Shown here: piece by piece, positions 34,749 to 43,706 of the stretch
How positions within the stretch are numbered: position 1 is the first letter of the stretch
Layout: each line of letters starts with the position of its first letter
Source: Methylobacterium pseudosasicola
Lineage (GTDB): Bacteria > Pseudomonadota > Alphaproteobacteria > Rhizobiales > Beijerinckiaceae
Length of the DNA stretch: 64,000 nt
Assembly: GCF_900114535.1 (NCBI RefSeq)
Contig: NZ_FOTK01000014.1
Location: 62,001 to 126,000, forward strand
Direction of reading: 5' to 3'
Notes under the pieces: generated by a model
What the model was told of the DNA's origin: nothing
Seen by the model: the letters and a program-made list of their open reading frames with translations, nothing else
The model's database searches: none
Position numbers and translations under genes: made by a program

Positions 34749-35759
34749 TCAGCGCACCAGCAGCATGCGCTCGACCGCCGCCCGGGCGCGGTCGGCCAGA
34801 GCGGGATCGACCGTGACCTCGTGGGTGAGCGTCTCCAGAGCCCGGCGGATGTTCTTCAGGCTCATCCGCTTCATGTGCGGGCACATGTTGCAGGGCTTGA
34901 TGAACTCGATGTCCGGGTTCGCGGCCGCGATGTTGTCGGCCATGGAGCATTCGGTCACCAGCACGACCTGGCTCGGGCGCTTCTGGAGCACGAAATCCAT
35001 CATCATCGCGGTCGAGCCGGAAAAGTCCGATTCGGCGACGACGTCCGGCGGGCATTCCGGATGCGCGATCACGGTGACGCCGGGGTAGCTGTCGCGCACG
35101 TCGCGGATGTCGCCGGGCGTGAAGCGCTCGTGCACCTCGCAATGGCCGGCCCAGGTCAGGATCTCGACCTCGGGGATCTCGGCCTGGACGTTCTGAGCCA
35201 GGAACTCGTCCGGGATCATCAGGACCCGGGGCGCGTTCAGCGACCGCACCACCGCGACGGCGTTGCCGCTGGTGCAGCATAGGTCCGATTCGGCCTTCAC
35301 GGCGGCCGAGGTGTTCACGTAGGTCACGATCGGCACGCCCGGGTACTTGGCGCGCAGGCCGCGCACGTCGGCGGCGGTGATCGAGTCGGCCAGCGAGCAG
35401 CCCGCGCCCATATCGGGGATCAGGACGGTCTTGCCCGGGTTCAGGAGCTTGGCGGTCTCGGCCATGAAGTGGACGCCGGCCAGCACGATCACGTCGGCAT
35501 CGACATTCACGGCTTCGCGGGCCAGCGCCAGGCTGTCGCCGACGATGTCCGCCACCGTGTGGAAGATCTCCGGTGCCTGGTAATTGTGCGCCAGGATCAC
35601 GGCGTTGCGCTCGCGCTTCAGCCGCAGGATCGCCTCGATATCGGGGGCGAGCGCCGGCCACTCAATCGCGGGGATGTGGCGGCTGACACGGGCGTAGAGA
35701 TCCGGCAGCGGCAGGCCCGGAGCCGACATACGAGAGACGGGTGACACGGTCGCCGTCAT
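34749..35759 (-). CDS. nadA: Quinolinate synthase NadA
   Basis: NadA condenses iminoaspartate with dihydroxyacetone phosphate to quinolinate using a [4Fe-4S] cluster. The 336-residue protein has [43 protein letters not shown], a cysteine in GAGCSLADS (C121), [21 protein letters not shown], the HPECPPDVV (C236) and CNMCPHMK (C293) motifs that carry cluster ligands. I chose the ATG at 35759, because GGAGG lies five bases upstream; a longer in-frame start at 35789 overlaps the operator candidate. It is the first gene of the operon. Confidence 0.93.
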   Translation of the reverse strand: MTATVSPVSRMSAPGLPLPDLYARVSRHIPAIEWPALAPDIEAILRLKRERNAVILAHNYQAPEIFHTVADIVGDSLALAREAVNVDADVIVLAGVHFMAETAKLLNPGKTVLIPDMGAGCSLADSITAADVRGLRAKYPGVPIVTYVNTSAAVKAESDLCCTSGNAVAVVRSLNAPRVLMIPDEFLAQNVQAEIPEVEILTWAGHCEVHERFTPGDIRDVRDSYPGVTVIAHPECPPDVVAESDFSGSTAMMMDFVLQKRPSQVVLVTECSMADNIAAANPDIEFIKPCNMCPHMKRMSLKNIRRALETLTHEVTVDPALADRARAAVERMLLVR

Positions 35760-35772
35760 GGCGTCCTCCATT

Positions 35773-35789
35773 ATGCTCAGTTTGAGCAT
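35773..35789. promoter_or_regulatory. Palindromic operator candidate 1 ahead of nadA
   Basis: ATGCTCA-GTT-TGAGCAT is a perfect 7-base inverted repeat with a 3-base spacer, 14-30 bases upstream of the nadA start. A second copy with one changed arm lies 59 bases further upstream. Some alphaproteobacteria control nadABC through the Nudix-related repressor NadQ. The place and duplication fit such an operator, but the match to NadQ sites is not verified. Confidence 0.65.
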
Positions 35790-35831
35790 TGTGCCGTCTA
35801 ACTTATGGGCGTCGGACCCGCCTGTCTAGAT

Positions 35832-35848
35832 ATGCTAGCCTTGAGCAT
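35832..35848. promoter_or_regulatory. Palindromic operator candidate 2 ahead of nadA
   Basis: ATGCTAG-CCT-TGAGCAT repeats the first operator with the same 3-base spacer. The left arm has the two changes C to A and A to G. The centres of the two sites are 59 bases apart, roughly five and a half turns of DNA. Confidence 0.6.
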
Positions 35849-36207
35849 AAATCTTTTGCGGCGCGGTGTTATGCTGCGCTGCGGAAACAAACGATGGCGA
35901 GCGACGATCGTCGGCTTGGGTCCGGCATCAGCGATGCGGGACGATATGTCGGTAGCCTGCAGAGACGTTTCTCGGAGGGATCTTAAATCGTGCAGGCGGG
36001 CAATCGACAGCAAACATGTTCAATGATAGTTTAAAAGACGAATCAATCTAGCATTCCTATGGCTCGATTTTCTACAATAAAATTCTAATAATGCAAGATT
36101 TTTTATTGCATATATTGATCTATCTTAAGAATAATTGTTATGTCTTTTGATTAACATTGCCGTTGCCGTTTGACAACAGATTCGTTTTTGTCTGGATTCA
36201 AGACGAA
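35849..36207. other. AT-rich intergenic region before the SDR gene
   Basis: From about 36020 to 36160 the base composition falls sharply, with runs such as GATTTTTTATTGCATATATTG and few G or C, unlike the rest of the window. It holds the probable promoter of the SDR gene. Short open frames at 35789-36026 show no family features. The region may be the border of an acquired segment. Confidence 0.5.
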
Positions 36208-37083
36208 ATGAGCAGCCAACCGAATATGGTGAAACACCCTGTCTGGTTCATTACCGGATGTTCAAGCGGTTTTGGACGCGCCATTGTGACAACTGCCCTC
36301 GCGCGAGGCTTCCGCGTTGTTGCGACGGCGCGGAAGCCAGCGGATCTGGAAAACATTCATTCCTTCGACGAAGATAAATTGCTTCGTGCAAAGCTTGACG
36401 TCACTTCAGATGTAGAGGTCGAGCGCGCCGTCGCGGAAGCTTACAATCGTTTTGCGCGCATTGATGTTCTCGTCAACAATGCGGGCTTCGGCTACTTCGG
36501 CGCGATCGAAGAAAGCGAGGAGTCCGCGGTCCGCGACATGTTCGAAGTGAATTTTTGGGGTCTGGCGCGTGTGACACGTGCCCTCTTGCCTGCCATGAGG
36601 GCACAGCGCGCAGGCCGCATCATCAATATATCGTCGATCGGCGGTTTACGCGGTGGTCCAGCGGTCGGTTACTATAACGCGACTAAATTCGCAGTCGAAG
36701 GATGGTCCGAAGCGCTTGCAGCGGAACTTCTCCCGTTGGGCCTCAAAGTGATGCTTGTCGAGCCGAGCGGCTTCCGAACCGATTGGGCAGGCCGTTCGGC
36801 TGCTGAAGCAACCACTTTGATCGATGACTATGCTGCCACAGCCCATGCTCGCCGGCAGCAAATCCGGAATGGAAGCGGTAAACAGGCCGGAGATCCTCTT
36901 CGCGCCGCCGCGGCGATCATCGACGCAGCATCTTCCGAGAACACGCCGATGCGCCTGCTGCTGGGCAATGTCGCTCTGGAAGGTGCCCGCGCGAAAATAG
37001 AGTCTTTGACGCGGGATGTTGAGACATGGGCCGACGTGACAAAGAGTGCCGATTTCCCGAATGAAAACACGACGGCACAATGA
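36208..37083 (+). CDS. Short-chain dehydrogenase/reductase, probably acquired
   Basis: This 291-residue NAD(P)-dependent SDR has the dinucleotide motif TGCSSGFG (residues 16-23), NNAG (90-93), a catalytic serine in NISSIGG (140-146) and YNATK (Y156, K160). The pattern is of the classical family that handles alcohols, ketones or sugar-like substrates; the substrate is open. The base composition is visibly lower in GC than its neighbours, and the upstream 140 bases are AT-rich. An in-frame TTG at 36157 could be an earlier start but adds residues unlike the family. A hairpin (37097-37137) lies between this gene and the convergent aldo/keto reductase. Confidence 0.82.
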   Translation: MSSQPNMVKHPVWFITGCSSGFGRAIVTTALARGFRVVATARKPADLENIHSFDEDKLLRAKLDVTSDVEVERAVAEAYNRFARIDVLVNNAGFGYFGAIEESEESAVRDMFEVNFWGLARVTRALLPAMRAQRAGRIINISSIGGLRGGPAVGYYNATKFAVEGWSEALAAELLPLGLKVMLVEPSGFRTDWAGRSAAEATTLIDDYAATAHARRQQIRNGSGKQAGDPLRAAAAIIDAASSENTPMRLLLGNVALEGARAKIESLTRDVETWADVTKSADFPNENTTAQ

Positions 37084-37096
37084 CGTAGTGCAAACT

Positions 37097-37137
37097 CGGG
37101 CATCATCGACTCTCGCTTCAGAGCACGACGATGCCCG
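37097..37137. terminator. Hairpin between convergent SDR and aldo/keto reductase
   Basis: CGGGCATC and GATGCCCG pair around a 25-base loop between the two converging stop codons. The loop is long and a T-run is absent, so the bidirectional terminator role is tentative. Confidence 0.4.
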
Positions 37138-37142
37138 TCCGC

Positions 37143-37973
37143 TCAGCAGAAGGTCGCCGGATCCGGCCCGATCCGCCCGTCCGGCCGGTCGAGGGCGGCG
37201 ATCTGCGTCATCTCGGTGTCGCTTAGTACGAAGTCGAACACCGAAACGTTCTCGACGATGCGCTCGGGCCGGGCGGTCTTCGGGATCGCCACGCAGCCGA
37301 TCTGCACCTGCCAGCGGAGCACCACCTGGGCTGGGCTCTTGCCGTGGGACTTGGCGATGGCGACGATCACGGGGTCGTTCAGCTCCTTGCCCTGGCCCAG
37401 CGGGCTCCAGGATTCGGTCACGATCCGGTGACGGGAATCGTCGGCTCGCGGCTCCGCGCGCTGGAAATGCGGGTGTAGCTCGATCTGGTTCACGGCGGGT
37501 GTCACGCCGGTCTCACCGATCAGCGTGGCGATGTGCTCCGGCGTGAAATTCGAGACGCCGATCGACTTGGCGCGGCCTTCGTCGCGGATCTGGATCATCG
37601 TGCGCCAGCTCTCCACGAACAGGCGCCGCTGCGGGCACGGCCAATGGATGAGGTAGAGGTCGACATAATCTTGCCCCAGGCGCTTCAGGCTCTCGTCGAA
37701 GGCCTGGCGGGTCGCGTCGCGGCCCTGGCGGTCGTTCCACAGCTTGGTGGTGAGGAACACCTCCTCGCGCGGCACGCCCGCCTCCCGGATACCGCGGCCG
37801 ACGCCCGCCTCGTTGCCGTAGGCGGCGGCGGTATCGATCAGCCGGTAGCCGGCCTTGAGCGCATGGCCGACGAGATCGGGCGCCTGCGCATCCGAGAGCT
37901 GCCAGCAGCCGAAGCCGATCTGCGGAATGCGGCGCCCGTCATTGAGGGGCAGGGTCGGGACGGTGACGACCAT
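37143..37973 (-). CDS. Aldo/keto reductase
   Basis: This 276-residue NADPH-dependent oxidoreductase is of the 2,5-diketo-gluconate reductase type (AKR5-like). The catalytic tetrad is D47 (LIDTAAAYGNE), Y52, K77 (VFLTTKLWN) and H110 (LYLIHWPCP). GVSNFTPEHI, VNQIELHPHFQ and the later IPKTARPERIVENVSVFDF, with the cofactor-binding residues, complete the barrel. The family reduces aldehydes and ketones; the physiological substrate is unknown. It is single, with no operon partner. The 205-base gap before the divergent paoA gene should hold promoters for both. Confidence 0.9.
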   Translation of the reverse strand: MVVTVPTLPLNDGRRIPQIGFGCWQLSDAQAPDLVGHALKAGYRLIDTAAAYGNEAGVGRGIREAGVPREEVFLTTKLWNDRQGRDATRQAFDESLKRLGQDYVDLYLIHWPCPQRRLFVESWRTMIQIRDEGRAKSIGVSNFTPEHIATLIGETGVTPAVNQIELHPHFQRAEPRADDSRHRIVTESWSPLGQGKELNDPVIVAIAKSHGKSPAQVVLRWQVQIGCVAIPKTARPERIVENVSVFDFVLSDTEMTQIAALDRPDGRIGPDPATFC

Positions 37974-38178
37974 TCTGAAGACTCCGGTGAATCTATTCCC
38001 ACAGGTTCATGGGGTTCGGACGCAGCGTCAACCAAGGCCGGAACGACCCGGATCGAGCACGAACCCGCGGTGAAGGGGCGCAGTCTGGACCGGATCTAAA
38101 CCGCAAATGCTGGAGTTGGGACATTGCATTCCAGGCTGCGCCGCGCCGCCGAGCGTCGCGCATGGGCGGGATACCAGC

Positions 38179-38841
38179 ATGACCGACGAAATTCCGACGA
38201 AGCCGTTCGCCAAGTCGCTTCCTTTGACCCGCCGTGCCGTCGTGGAAGGCTGCACGGTGGCGGGTGCGCTAGGAGCCCTCGGCTTCCGACCGGCTCCCGC
38301 AGCCGCGGCGCCCGGCGATCCCGCTCCGCAGACCATGCCGGTGCGGCTCACGATCAACGGCCAGCCGCGCGATCTGGTTCTCGACACACGCACGACCCTG
38401 CTGGATGCCCTGCGCGAAAACCTCGCGCTCACCGGCACCAAGAAGGGCTGCGACCACGGCCAGTGCGGCGCCTGCACGGTCCTGGTGGACGGCCGGCGGA
38501 TCAATGCCTGCCTGACGCTCGCCGCCATGCACGAGGGCGACGCGATCACGACGATCGAGGGCCTGGCCTCCGGCGACAAGCTCCACCCGATGCAGGCGGC
38601 CTTCCTCGAGCATGACGGCTTCCAGTGCGGCTACTGCACCCCCGGCCAGATCTGCTCGTCGGTGGGCATGCTCAGCGAGGCCAAGGCCGGCTGGCCGAGC
38701 CACGTCACCGAGGACATCGCGGCGACGCCGAGCCTCAGCGACGCCGAGATCCGCGAGCGGATGAGCGGCAACATCTGCCGCTGCAGCGCCTATCCGAACA
38801 TCGTCGCGGCGATCCGCGATACCGCCGCCAGCAACCTCTGA
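38179..38841 (+). CDS. paoA: Aldehyde dehydrogenase iron-sulfur subunit, Tat-exported (PaoA-like)
   Basis: This is the small subunit of a periplasmic molybdenum aldehyde oxidoreductase. The N-terminus has a twin-arginine signal ([22 protein letters not shown]18-R19), so the folded complex is expected to be exported by Tat. The 2Fe-2S domain has C91, C96, C99 and C111; the second 2Fe-2S domain has C150, C153, C200 and C202 (CGYC and CRC). I chose the ATG at 38179. It is followed by paoB after a 10-base gap, in the paoA-paoB-paoC order known from E. coli yagTSR. Confidence 0.9.
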   Translation: MTDEIPTKPFAKSLPLTRRAVVEGCTVAGALGALGFRPAPAAAAPGDPAPQTMPVRLTINGQPRDLVLDTRTTLLDALRENLALTGTKKGCDHGQCGACTVLVDGRRINACLTLAAMHEGDAITTIEGLASGDKLHPMQAAFLEHDGFQCGYCTPGQICSSVGMLSEAKAGWPSHVTEDIAATPSLSDAEIRERMSGNICRCSAYPNIVAAIRDTAASNL

Positions 38842-38851
38842 GGGGGCGGAC

Positions 38852-39826
38852 ATGAAGGCTTTCACCTACGAGCGTCCCGCCACCGTGCAGGATGCGGCCA
38901 AGCTCGCGGCCGAGCGGCCGAACGCCAAGTTCATCGCCGGCGGCACCAACCTGCTCGATCTGATGAAGCTCCAGATCGAGACCCCGGCGACGCTGATCGA
39001 CGTCAACCGGCTGCCCCTCGACAAGGTCGAAGCGACGCAGGAGGGCGGCCTGCGCATCGGCGCGCTGGTGCGCAATTCCGACCTCGCGGCCGACCCGCGG
39101 GTCCGGAAGGATTACGCGGTCCTGGCGAAGGCGCTGCTCGCCGGCGCCTCGGGTCAGCTGCGCAACAAGGCGACCACCGCCGGCAATCTGCTCCAGCGGA
39201 CGCGCTGCTACTATTTTTACGACACCGCGATGCCCTGCAACAAGCGCGAGCCCGGCTCGGGCTGCTCGGCGATCGGTGGGTTCAACCGGATCATGGCGGT
39301 GCTGGGCACGAGCGACGCCTGCATCGCCACCAACCCGTCCGACATGAACGTCGCGATGCGGGCGCTCGACGCCACAGTCGAGACCGTAGATCCAGCGGGC
39401 CAAGCGCGCAGGATCCCAATCGCCGATTTCCACCGGCTGCCAGGTGACACGCCGCAGATCGAGACCGACCTGCGCAAGGGGGAGATCATCACCGCGGTGA
39501 CGCTGCCGAAGCCGGTGGCCGGCCAGCACATCTACCGCAAGGTCCGCGACCGGGCCTCCTACGCCTTCGCCACAGTGTCGGTGGCCGCGGTCATCGCGGG
39601 CGCCGAGGGAGGCAAGCCGACCACGGCGCGGCTCGCCTTCGGGGGGCTGGCGCACAAGCCCTGGCGCGTAGCTGAGGCCGAGGAGGCGCTGATGCGGACC
39701 GGCTCCGCCGATGCCGCCGCCGACGCCGTCCTGAAGGGCGCCCGCGGCTACGGCGCCAACGACTTCAAGATCCCGCTGACGCGGCGGACTCTGCGCGCCG
39801 TGATGGCGCAGGCGATTCGCGCGTAA
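38852..39826 (+). CDS. paoB: Aldehyde dehydrogenase FAD-binding subunit (PaoB-like)
   Basis: This 324-residue FAD subunit of the xanthine dehydrogenase family passes electrons from the Fe-S centres to the acceptor. [15 protein letters not shown] is the family FAD motif. A cysteine-rich insert carries C119 (RTRCYYFYD), C129 ([10 protein letters not shown]), C138 (GSGCSA) and C157 ([11 protein letters not shown]), the ligand pattern of the extra [4Fe-4S] cluster that marks PaoB and related subunits. The C-terminal domain follows with [18 protein letters not shown]. The chaperone PaoD, which matures such enzymes in E. coli, is not in the window. Confidence 0.9.
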   Translation: MKAFTYERPATVQDAAKLAAERPNAKFIAGGTNLLDLMKLQIETPATLIDVNRLPLDKVEATQEGGLRIGALVRNSDLAADPRVRKDYAVLAKALLAGASGQLRNKATTAGNLLQRTRCYYFYDTAMPCNKREPGSGCSAIGGFNRIMAVLGTSDACIATNPSDMNVAMRALDATVETVDPAGQARRIPIADFHRLPGDTPQIETDLRKGEIITAVTLPKPVAGQHIYRKVRDRASYAFATVSVAAVIAGAEGGKPTTARLAFGGLAHKPWRVAEAEEALMRTGSADAAADAVLKGARGYGANDFKIPLTRRTLRAVMAQAIRA

Positions 39827-39847
39827 AATCCAGCAAGGACTGACCCC

Positions 39848-42070
39848 ATGGAGATGAACCAGCCGATCGGCCGGACGCCCCTCGACGACCGGCCCGATGG
39901 CCTCGTCGGCAAGCCGCTGGACCGCGTCGAAGGCCCGCTGAAGGTCACCGGGCACGCGCCCTACGCCTACGAGACCAAGGCGCTGAAGAACCCGGCCTAC
40001 GGGTACATCGTGCCGGCCACCGTTGCGGCCGGCACGATCCAGGCGATCGATGCCGAGGCCGCCCGCCGGGCCCCGGGGACGATCCTGGTCCTGACCCATG
40101 AGAACGTGCCCGAGCAGGGCGAGAAGAAGGAGCAGGTCTGGCCGCAGCTCCAGGGCAAGGAGATCAAGTTCTACGGGCAGCCCGTGGCCTTCGTGGTCGC
40201 CGAGACCTTCGAGCAGGCCCGGGCCGCCGCGATGCTGGTCAAGGTCCGCTACGACGCGGCCAAGCCCAAGGCCCTACTCAAGGACAACATGGCGGTGGCC
40301 TACGAGCCGAAGCCCGTCAACTCGCCCCCGGATTCGAAGCTCGGCGACTTCGACGCCGCCTTTTCCGCTGCACCGGTGAAGCTCGACGTCGAATACACGA
40401 CCCCGCCGCAGATCCACGCCCAGATGGAGCCGCACGCCACCATCGCGTCCTGGGAGGGCGACGGCGTGGTGCTGCACACGTCCAACCAGATGCCGAACCG
40501 CGGCCAGAAGGCCCTGGGCTCGGTGCTCAAGTTGGCGCCCGAGAAGGTGCGGATCGTCAGCCCCTATATCGGCGGCGGCTTCGGATCGAAGCTGCAGGTT
40601 CAGCCCGAGGCGACCTTGGCGATCCTGGCCTCCAAGGTGATCCGGCGGCCCGTGAAGGTCGCGATGACCCGGCAGCAGGAATTCCACGTCGCGACCCACC
40701 GCACCGACACGATCCAGCGGATCCGGCTCGGGGCCGACAAGGACGGAAAGCTCTCGGCGATCGGCCACGAATCCTGGTCCGACACCGCCGAAGGCGACGG
40801 CTTCTTCGAGACCTCGGCCAACGTCACCCGCTCGCTCTACGCGGCGCAGAACCGGGTCACGCGGCACCGCCTCGTCAACCTGAACATGCCGATCGCGTCA
40901 TCGATGCGCGCGCCGGGCGAGGCCGTGGGGCAGCTCGCCTTCGAATGCGCCATGGACGAGCTCGCCGAGCATCTGAAGATCGATCCGATCGAGTTGCGGG
41001 TGCGCAACGAGCCCACCGAGGATCCCGAGAAGAAGGTGCCGTTCTCCACCCGCCAGCTCGTGCCGTGCATGCGCGAGGGCGCCCGCCTGTTCGGCTGGGA
41101 CAAGCGTCAGGCGGCGGGCAGCCGGCGCGAGGGCAATTGGCTCGTCGGCATGGGCATGTCGGCGGCCGCCCGGCTCAACCCACTGATGCCGTCCTCGGCC
41201 AAGGTGCGGCTCGGGCCGGACGGCGTGCTGGTGGTCCGCATGGCGATGACCGATCCGGGCACCGGCACCTACACGATCTTGACGCAGATCGCCGGCGAGA
41301 TGCTGGGCCTGCCTCCGAACCGGGTCCGGGTCGAGATGGGCGACACCGACTTCCCGTTCGCGGCGGGGTCCGGCGGCTCGTTCGGCGCCGGCTCGGCGGG
41401 CTCCGCGCTCTACGTCGCCTGCGACAACCTCCGGCAGGCGCTGCTGAAGGCGGGCGATCTCAACCCGGAAGGCGCGACGTTCCGGGATGGGGCGGTCACC
41501 TCTGGAAACCGCACCGAGTCGCTCACCGACCTCGCTAAGAATGGTTTGGAGGCGTCCGGCGAGATCAAGCCGGGCGAGATGAAGGAAAAATTCTCGCAGT
41601 ACTCCTACGGCGCCCACTTCGCCGAAATCGGCGTCGATGCCGATACCGGCGAGATCCGCCTTCGAAGAATGTTGGGCGTTTTCACCGGCGGCCGCATCCT
41701 CAATGCGAAGACCGCGCGAAGCCAGGCGATCGGCGGCATGACCTTCGGCATCGGCGCGGCGCTGATGGAGGATGCGGTCGTGGATTCGCGCTACAGCTTC
41801 TTCGTCAACCACGACATGGCCGAGTACCACGTGCCGGTCCATGCCGACGTCCCGGTGATCGAGGCGGTGTTCCTGCCCGAGCTCGACGACAAGGCGAATC
41901 CGTTGAAGAGCAAGGGCCTCGGCGAGCTCGGCATCTGCGGCGCCGGGGCGGCGCTTGCCAACGCGATCTACAACGCCACCGGCATCCGGATCCGCGAATA
42001 CCCGATGACCCTCGACAAGGTGCTCAAGGGTTTCGAGGATCAGGAGGGCCAGGCCCAGCGCCGGACCTGA
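39848..42070 (+). CDS. paoC: Aldehyde dehydrogenase molybdenum-binding subunit (PaoC-like)
   Basis: This 740-residue large subunit carries the molybdopterin-cytosine dinucleotide site where aldehydes are oxidised. GQPVAFVVAETFEQA, PHATIASWEGDGVVLHTSNQ and YIGGGFGSKLQVQPE (cofactor loop) are present. SMRAPGEAVGQLAFE has the Arg/Pro seen in the family, and SGGSFGAGSAGSALYVAC contacts the cofactor. KGLGELGICGAGAAL carries the active glutamate (E of GELG). The ATG has AAGGA eight bases upstream. The substrate class, aromatic or long-chain aldehydes, is inferred from PaoABC. Confidence 0.92.
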   Translation: MEMNQPIGRTPLDDRPDGLVGKPLDRVEGPLKVTGHAPYAYETKALKNPAYGYIVPATVAAGTIQAIDAEAARRAPGTILVLTHENVPEQGEKKEQVWPQLQGKEIKFYGQPVAFVVAETFEQARAAAMLVKVRYDAAKPKALLKDNMAVAYEPKPVNSPPDSKLGDFDAAFSAAPVKLDVEYTTPPQIHAQMEPHATIASWEGDGVVLHTSNQMPNRGQKALGSVLKLAPEKVRIVSPYIGGGFGSKLQVQPEATLAILASKVIRRPVKVAMTRQQEFHVATHRTDTIQRIRLGADKDGKLSAIGHESWSDTAEGDGFFETSANVTRSLYAAQNRVTRHRLVNLNMPIASSMRAPGEAVGQLAFECAMDELAEHLKIDPIELRVRNEPTEDPEKKVPFSTRQLVPCMREGARLFGWDKRQAAGSRREGNWLVGMGMSAAARLNPLMPSSAKVRLGPDGVLVVRMAMTDPGTGTYTILTQIAGEMLGLPPNRVRVEMGDTDFPFAAGSGGSFGAGSAGSALYVACDNLRQALLKAGDLNPEGATFRDGAVTSGNRTESLTDLAKNGLEASGEIKPGEMKEKFSQYSYGAHFAEIGVDADTGEIRLRRMLGVFTGGRILNAKTARSQAIGGMTFGIGAALMEDAVVDSRYSFFVNHDMAEYHVPVHADVPVIEAVFLPELDDKANPLKSKGLGELGICGAGAALANAIYNATGIRIREYPMTLDKVLKGFEDQEGQAQRRT

Positions 42071-42164
42071 CGGTGGTCGCATCGGCGCCTGTCGCGACCC
42101 ACGGTTGACGGACGGCGCGCCGATGCGGGACACCCGGGCAAAACCCTGATCCGGGGGACGCCCT

Positions 42165-43706
42165 TTGCCTGACGCCACACAGCCCGAACCTCGTGACCCG
42201 CCGGCCTGCTTCAACGCCGCCCGGTACTGCCTGGCCGAGAACGCGCGCCTGCGCCCCGACAAGACCGCCCTGGTGCTGGTCGGCGACGGCACCGCAAGCC
42301 GGCTCAGCTTCGCCGAGGTGGACCGGGCGGTGCGGAGCATCGCGGCGGGCCTTCTCGGGCTCGGGCTGAAGCCCGGCGACCGGGTGATGATCCGGATGGG
42401 CAACGAGGCCGATTACGTCCTGGTCTATTTCGGCGCGCTTGCGGCGGGCCTCGTGGCGCTGCCATCCTCGCCGCAGCTGACCGAGGGCGAGGCTGCGTTC
42501 CTGATGGAGAATTCCGGTGCGGCGGCCATCGTGGTCGGCGGCGGCTGCACGGTCCCGCCGGAGGCCCTGGGCAACCGGCTCCTGCTCGATGCCGCAGCCG
42601 TCGCCGCCCTCAAGGCGGGGCCGCCGCTACCCGATTACGCCGACACCGCCGCCGACGATCCGGCGATGCTGATCTACACCTCCGGCACCACCAGCCGGCC
42701 CAAGGGCGTGCTGCACGCCCACCGGGCCGCTTTCGGCCGCTGGCCGATGATCGAACACTGGATCGGGCTCACCGAATCCGACGTGATGCTCCACGCCGGC
42801 ACCATGAACTGGACCTATACGCTCGGCGTGGGCCTGAGCGATCCCTGGTCGGTGGGCGCTACCGCGGTGCTCTACAACGGCCCCCGCGACCCTGCGGTCT
42901 GGCCGCGCCTGATCGCGGAATACGGCGCCACCCTGTTCGCCGCGGTGCCGACCCTCTACCGCCAGATCCTCAAATACGGCGACCTCGCCCACCACGACCT
43001 GTCGAGCCTGCGCCACGGCTGCACCGCTGGCGAGCCCCTGTCGGTGGAGTTGCTGGAAGCCTGGACCCGGGCGACGGGAAAGCCGCTCTACGAGGCCCTC
43101 GGGATGAGCGAGATCTCCACCTACATCTCCAGCGGCCCGACCATCCCGGTCCGCCCAGGCTCCCCGGGCCGGCCGCAGCCCGGGCGGCGCGTGGCAATCC
43201 TGCCTGTGGAGGGCCCGCCCGAGCCGTTACCCGCCAACGAGACCGGGCTGCTCGCCGTCCACCGCTCGGAGCCGGCGCTGATGCTCGGTTACTGGAACCG
43301 CCCCGACGAGGAGGCCGAGGTGATGCGCGGCGACTGGTTCGTCGGCGGCGACCTCGCCCGGCTCGATGCCGACGGCTACGTCTGGTTCGAGGGCCGCAAC
43401 AACGACCTGATGAAGGCGATGGGCTACCGGGTCTCGCCGAACGAGGTTGAGGTCGTGCTCTCCGCCCACCCATCCGTGGCGGAGGTCGGGGTGGCCGAGT
43501 TGCCGGTGCGCGCCGACGTCTCGGTCATCTGCGGCTTCGTCGTGCTCCAGCCCGGCGCCGTGCCCGACGCGGCAGATCTGCTCGCTTGGTGCGAGAGCCG
43601 GCTCGCCGCCTACAAGCGCCCGCGGGAGATCCGCTTTCTCGACGCGCTCCCCCGGACCGCCAACGGCAAGGTGCAGCGCAAGCGGCTGGTGGATGCCGCG
43701 GGGTAA
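42165..43706 (+). CDS. AMP-binding acyl-CoA ligase
   Basis: This 513-residue ligase of the ANL superfamily activates a carboxylic acid to its acyl-CoA through an acyl-AMP. The P-loop is YTSGTTSRPKGVLHAH (about 168-184). The adenylate-binding part is YEALGMSEISTYISSG, GDWFVGGDLARLDADGYVWFEGRNNDLMKAMGYRV is the hinge region, and the catalytic lysine is in RTANGKVQRKRL near the end. The length is right for aromatic or branched acid ligases. The start is TTG with GGGGGA seven bases ahead. It follows paoC in the same direction after 94 bases, so it may activate the acid made by the aldehyde oxidase; this is inference. Confidence 0.88.
   Translation: MPDATQPEPRDPPACFNAARYCLAENARLRPDKTALVLVGDGTASRLSFAEVDRAVRSIAAGLLGLGLKPGDRVMIRMGNEADYVLVYFGALAAGLVALPSSPQLTEGEAAFLMENSGAAAIVVGGGCTVPPEALGNRLLLDAAAVAALKAGPPLPDYADTAADDPAMLIYTSGTTSRPKGVLHAHRAAFGRWPMIEHWIGLTESDVMLHAGTMNWTYTLGVGLSDPWSVGATAVLYNGPRDPAVWPRLIAEYGATLFAAVPTLYRQILKYGDLAHHDLSSLRHGCTAGEPLSVELLEAWTRATGKPLYEALGMSEISTYISSGPTIPVRPGSPGRPQPGRRVAILPVEGPPEPLPANETGLLAVHRSEPALMLGYWNRPDEEAEVMRGDWFVGGDLARLDADGYVWFEGRNNDLMKAMGYRVSPNEVEVVLSAHPSVAEVGVAELPVRADVSVICGFVVLQPGAVPDAADLLAWCESRLAAYKRPREIRFLDALPRTANGKVQRKRLVDAAG

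Noticed and set aside
35789..36026. Short open frames between nadA and the SDR gene
   Set aside because: They cross the operator candidates, contain no domain, and their codon usage is random-like.
36157..36207. Upstream TTG start for the SDR gene
   Set aside because: The added residues are hydrophobic or charged at random and are not part of the Rossmann fold; the ATG at 36208 fits the family.
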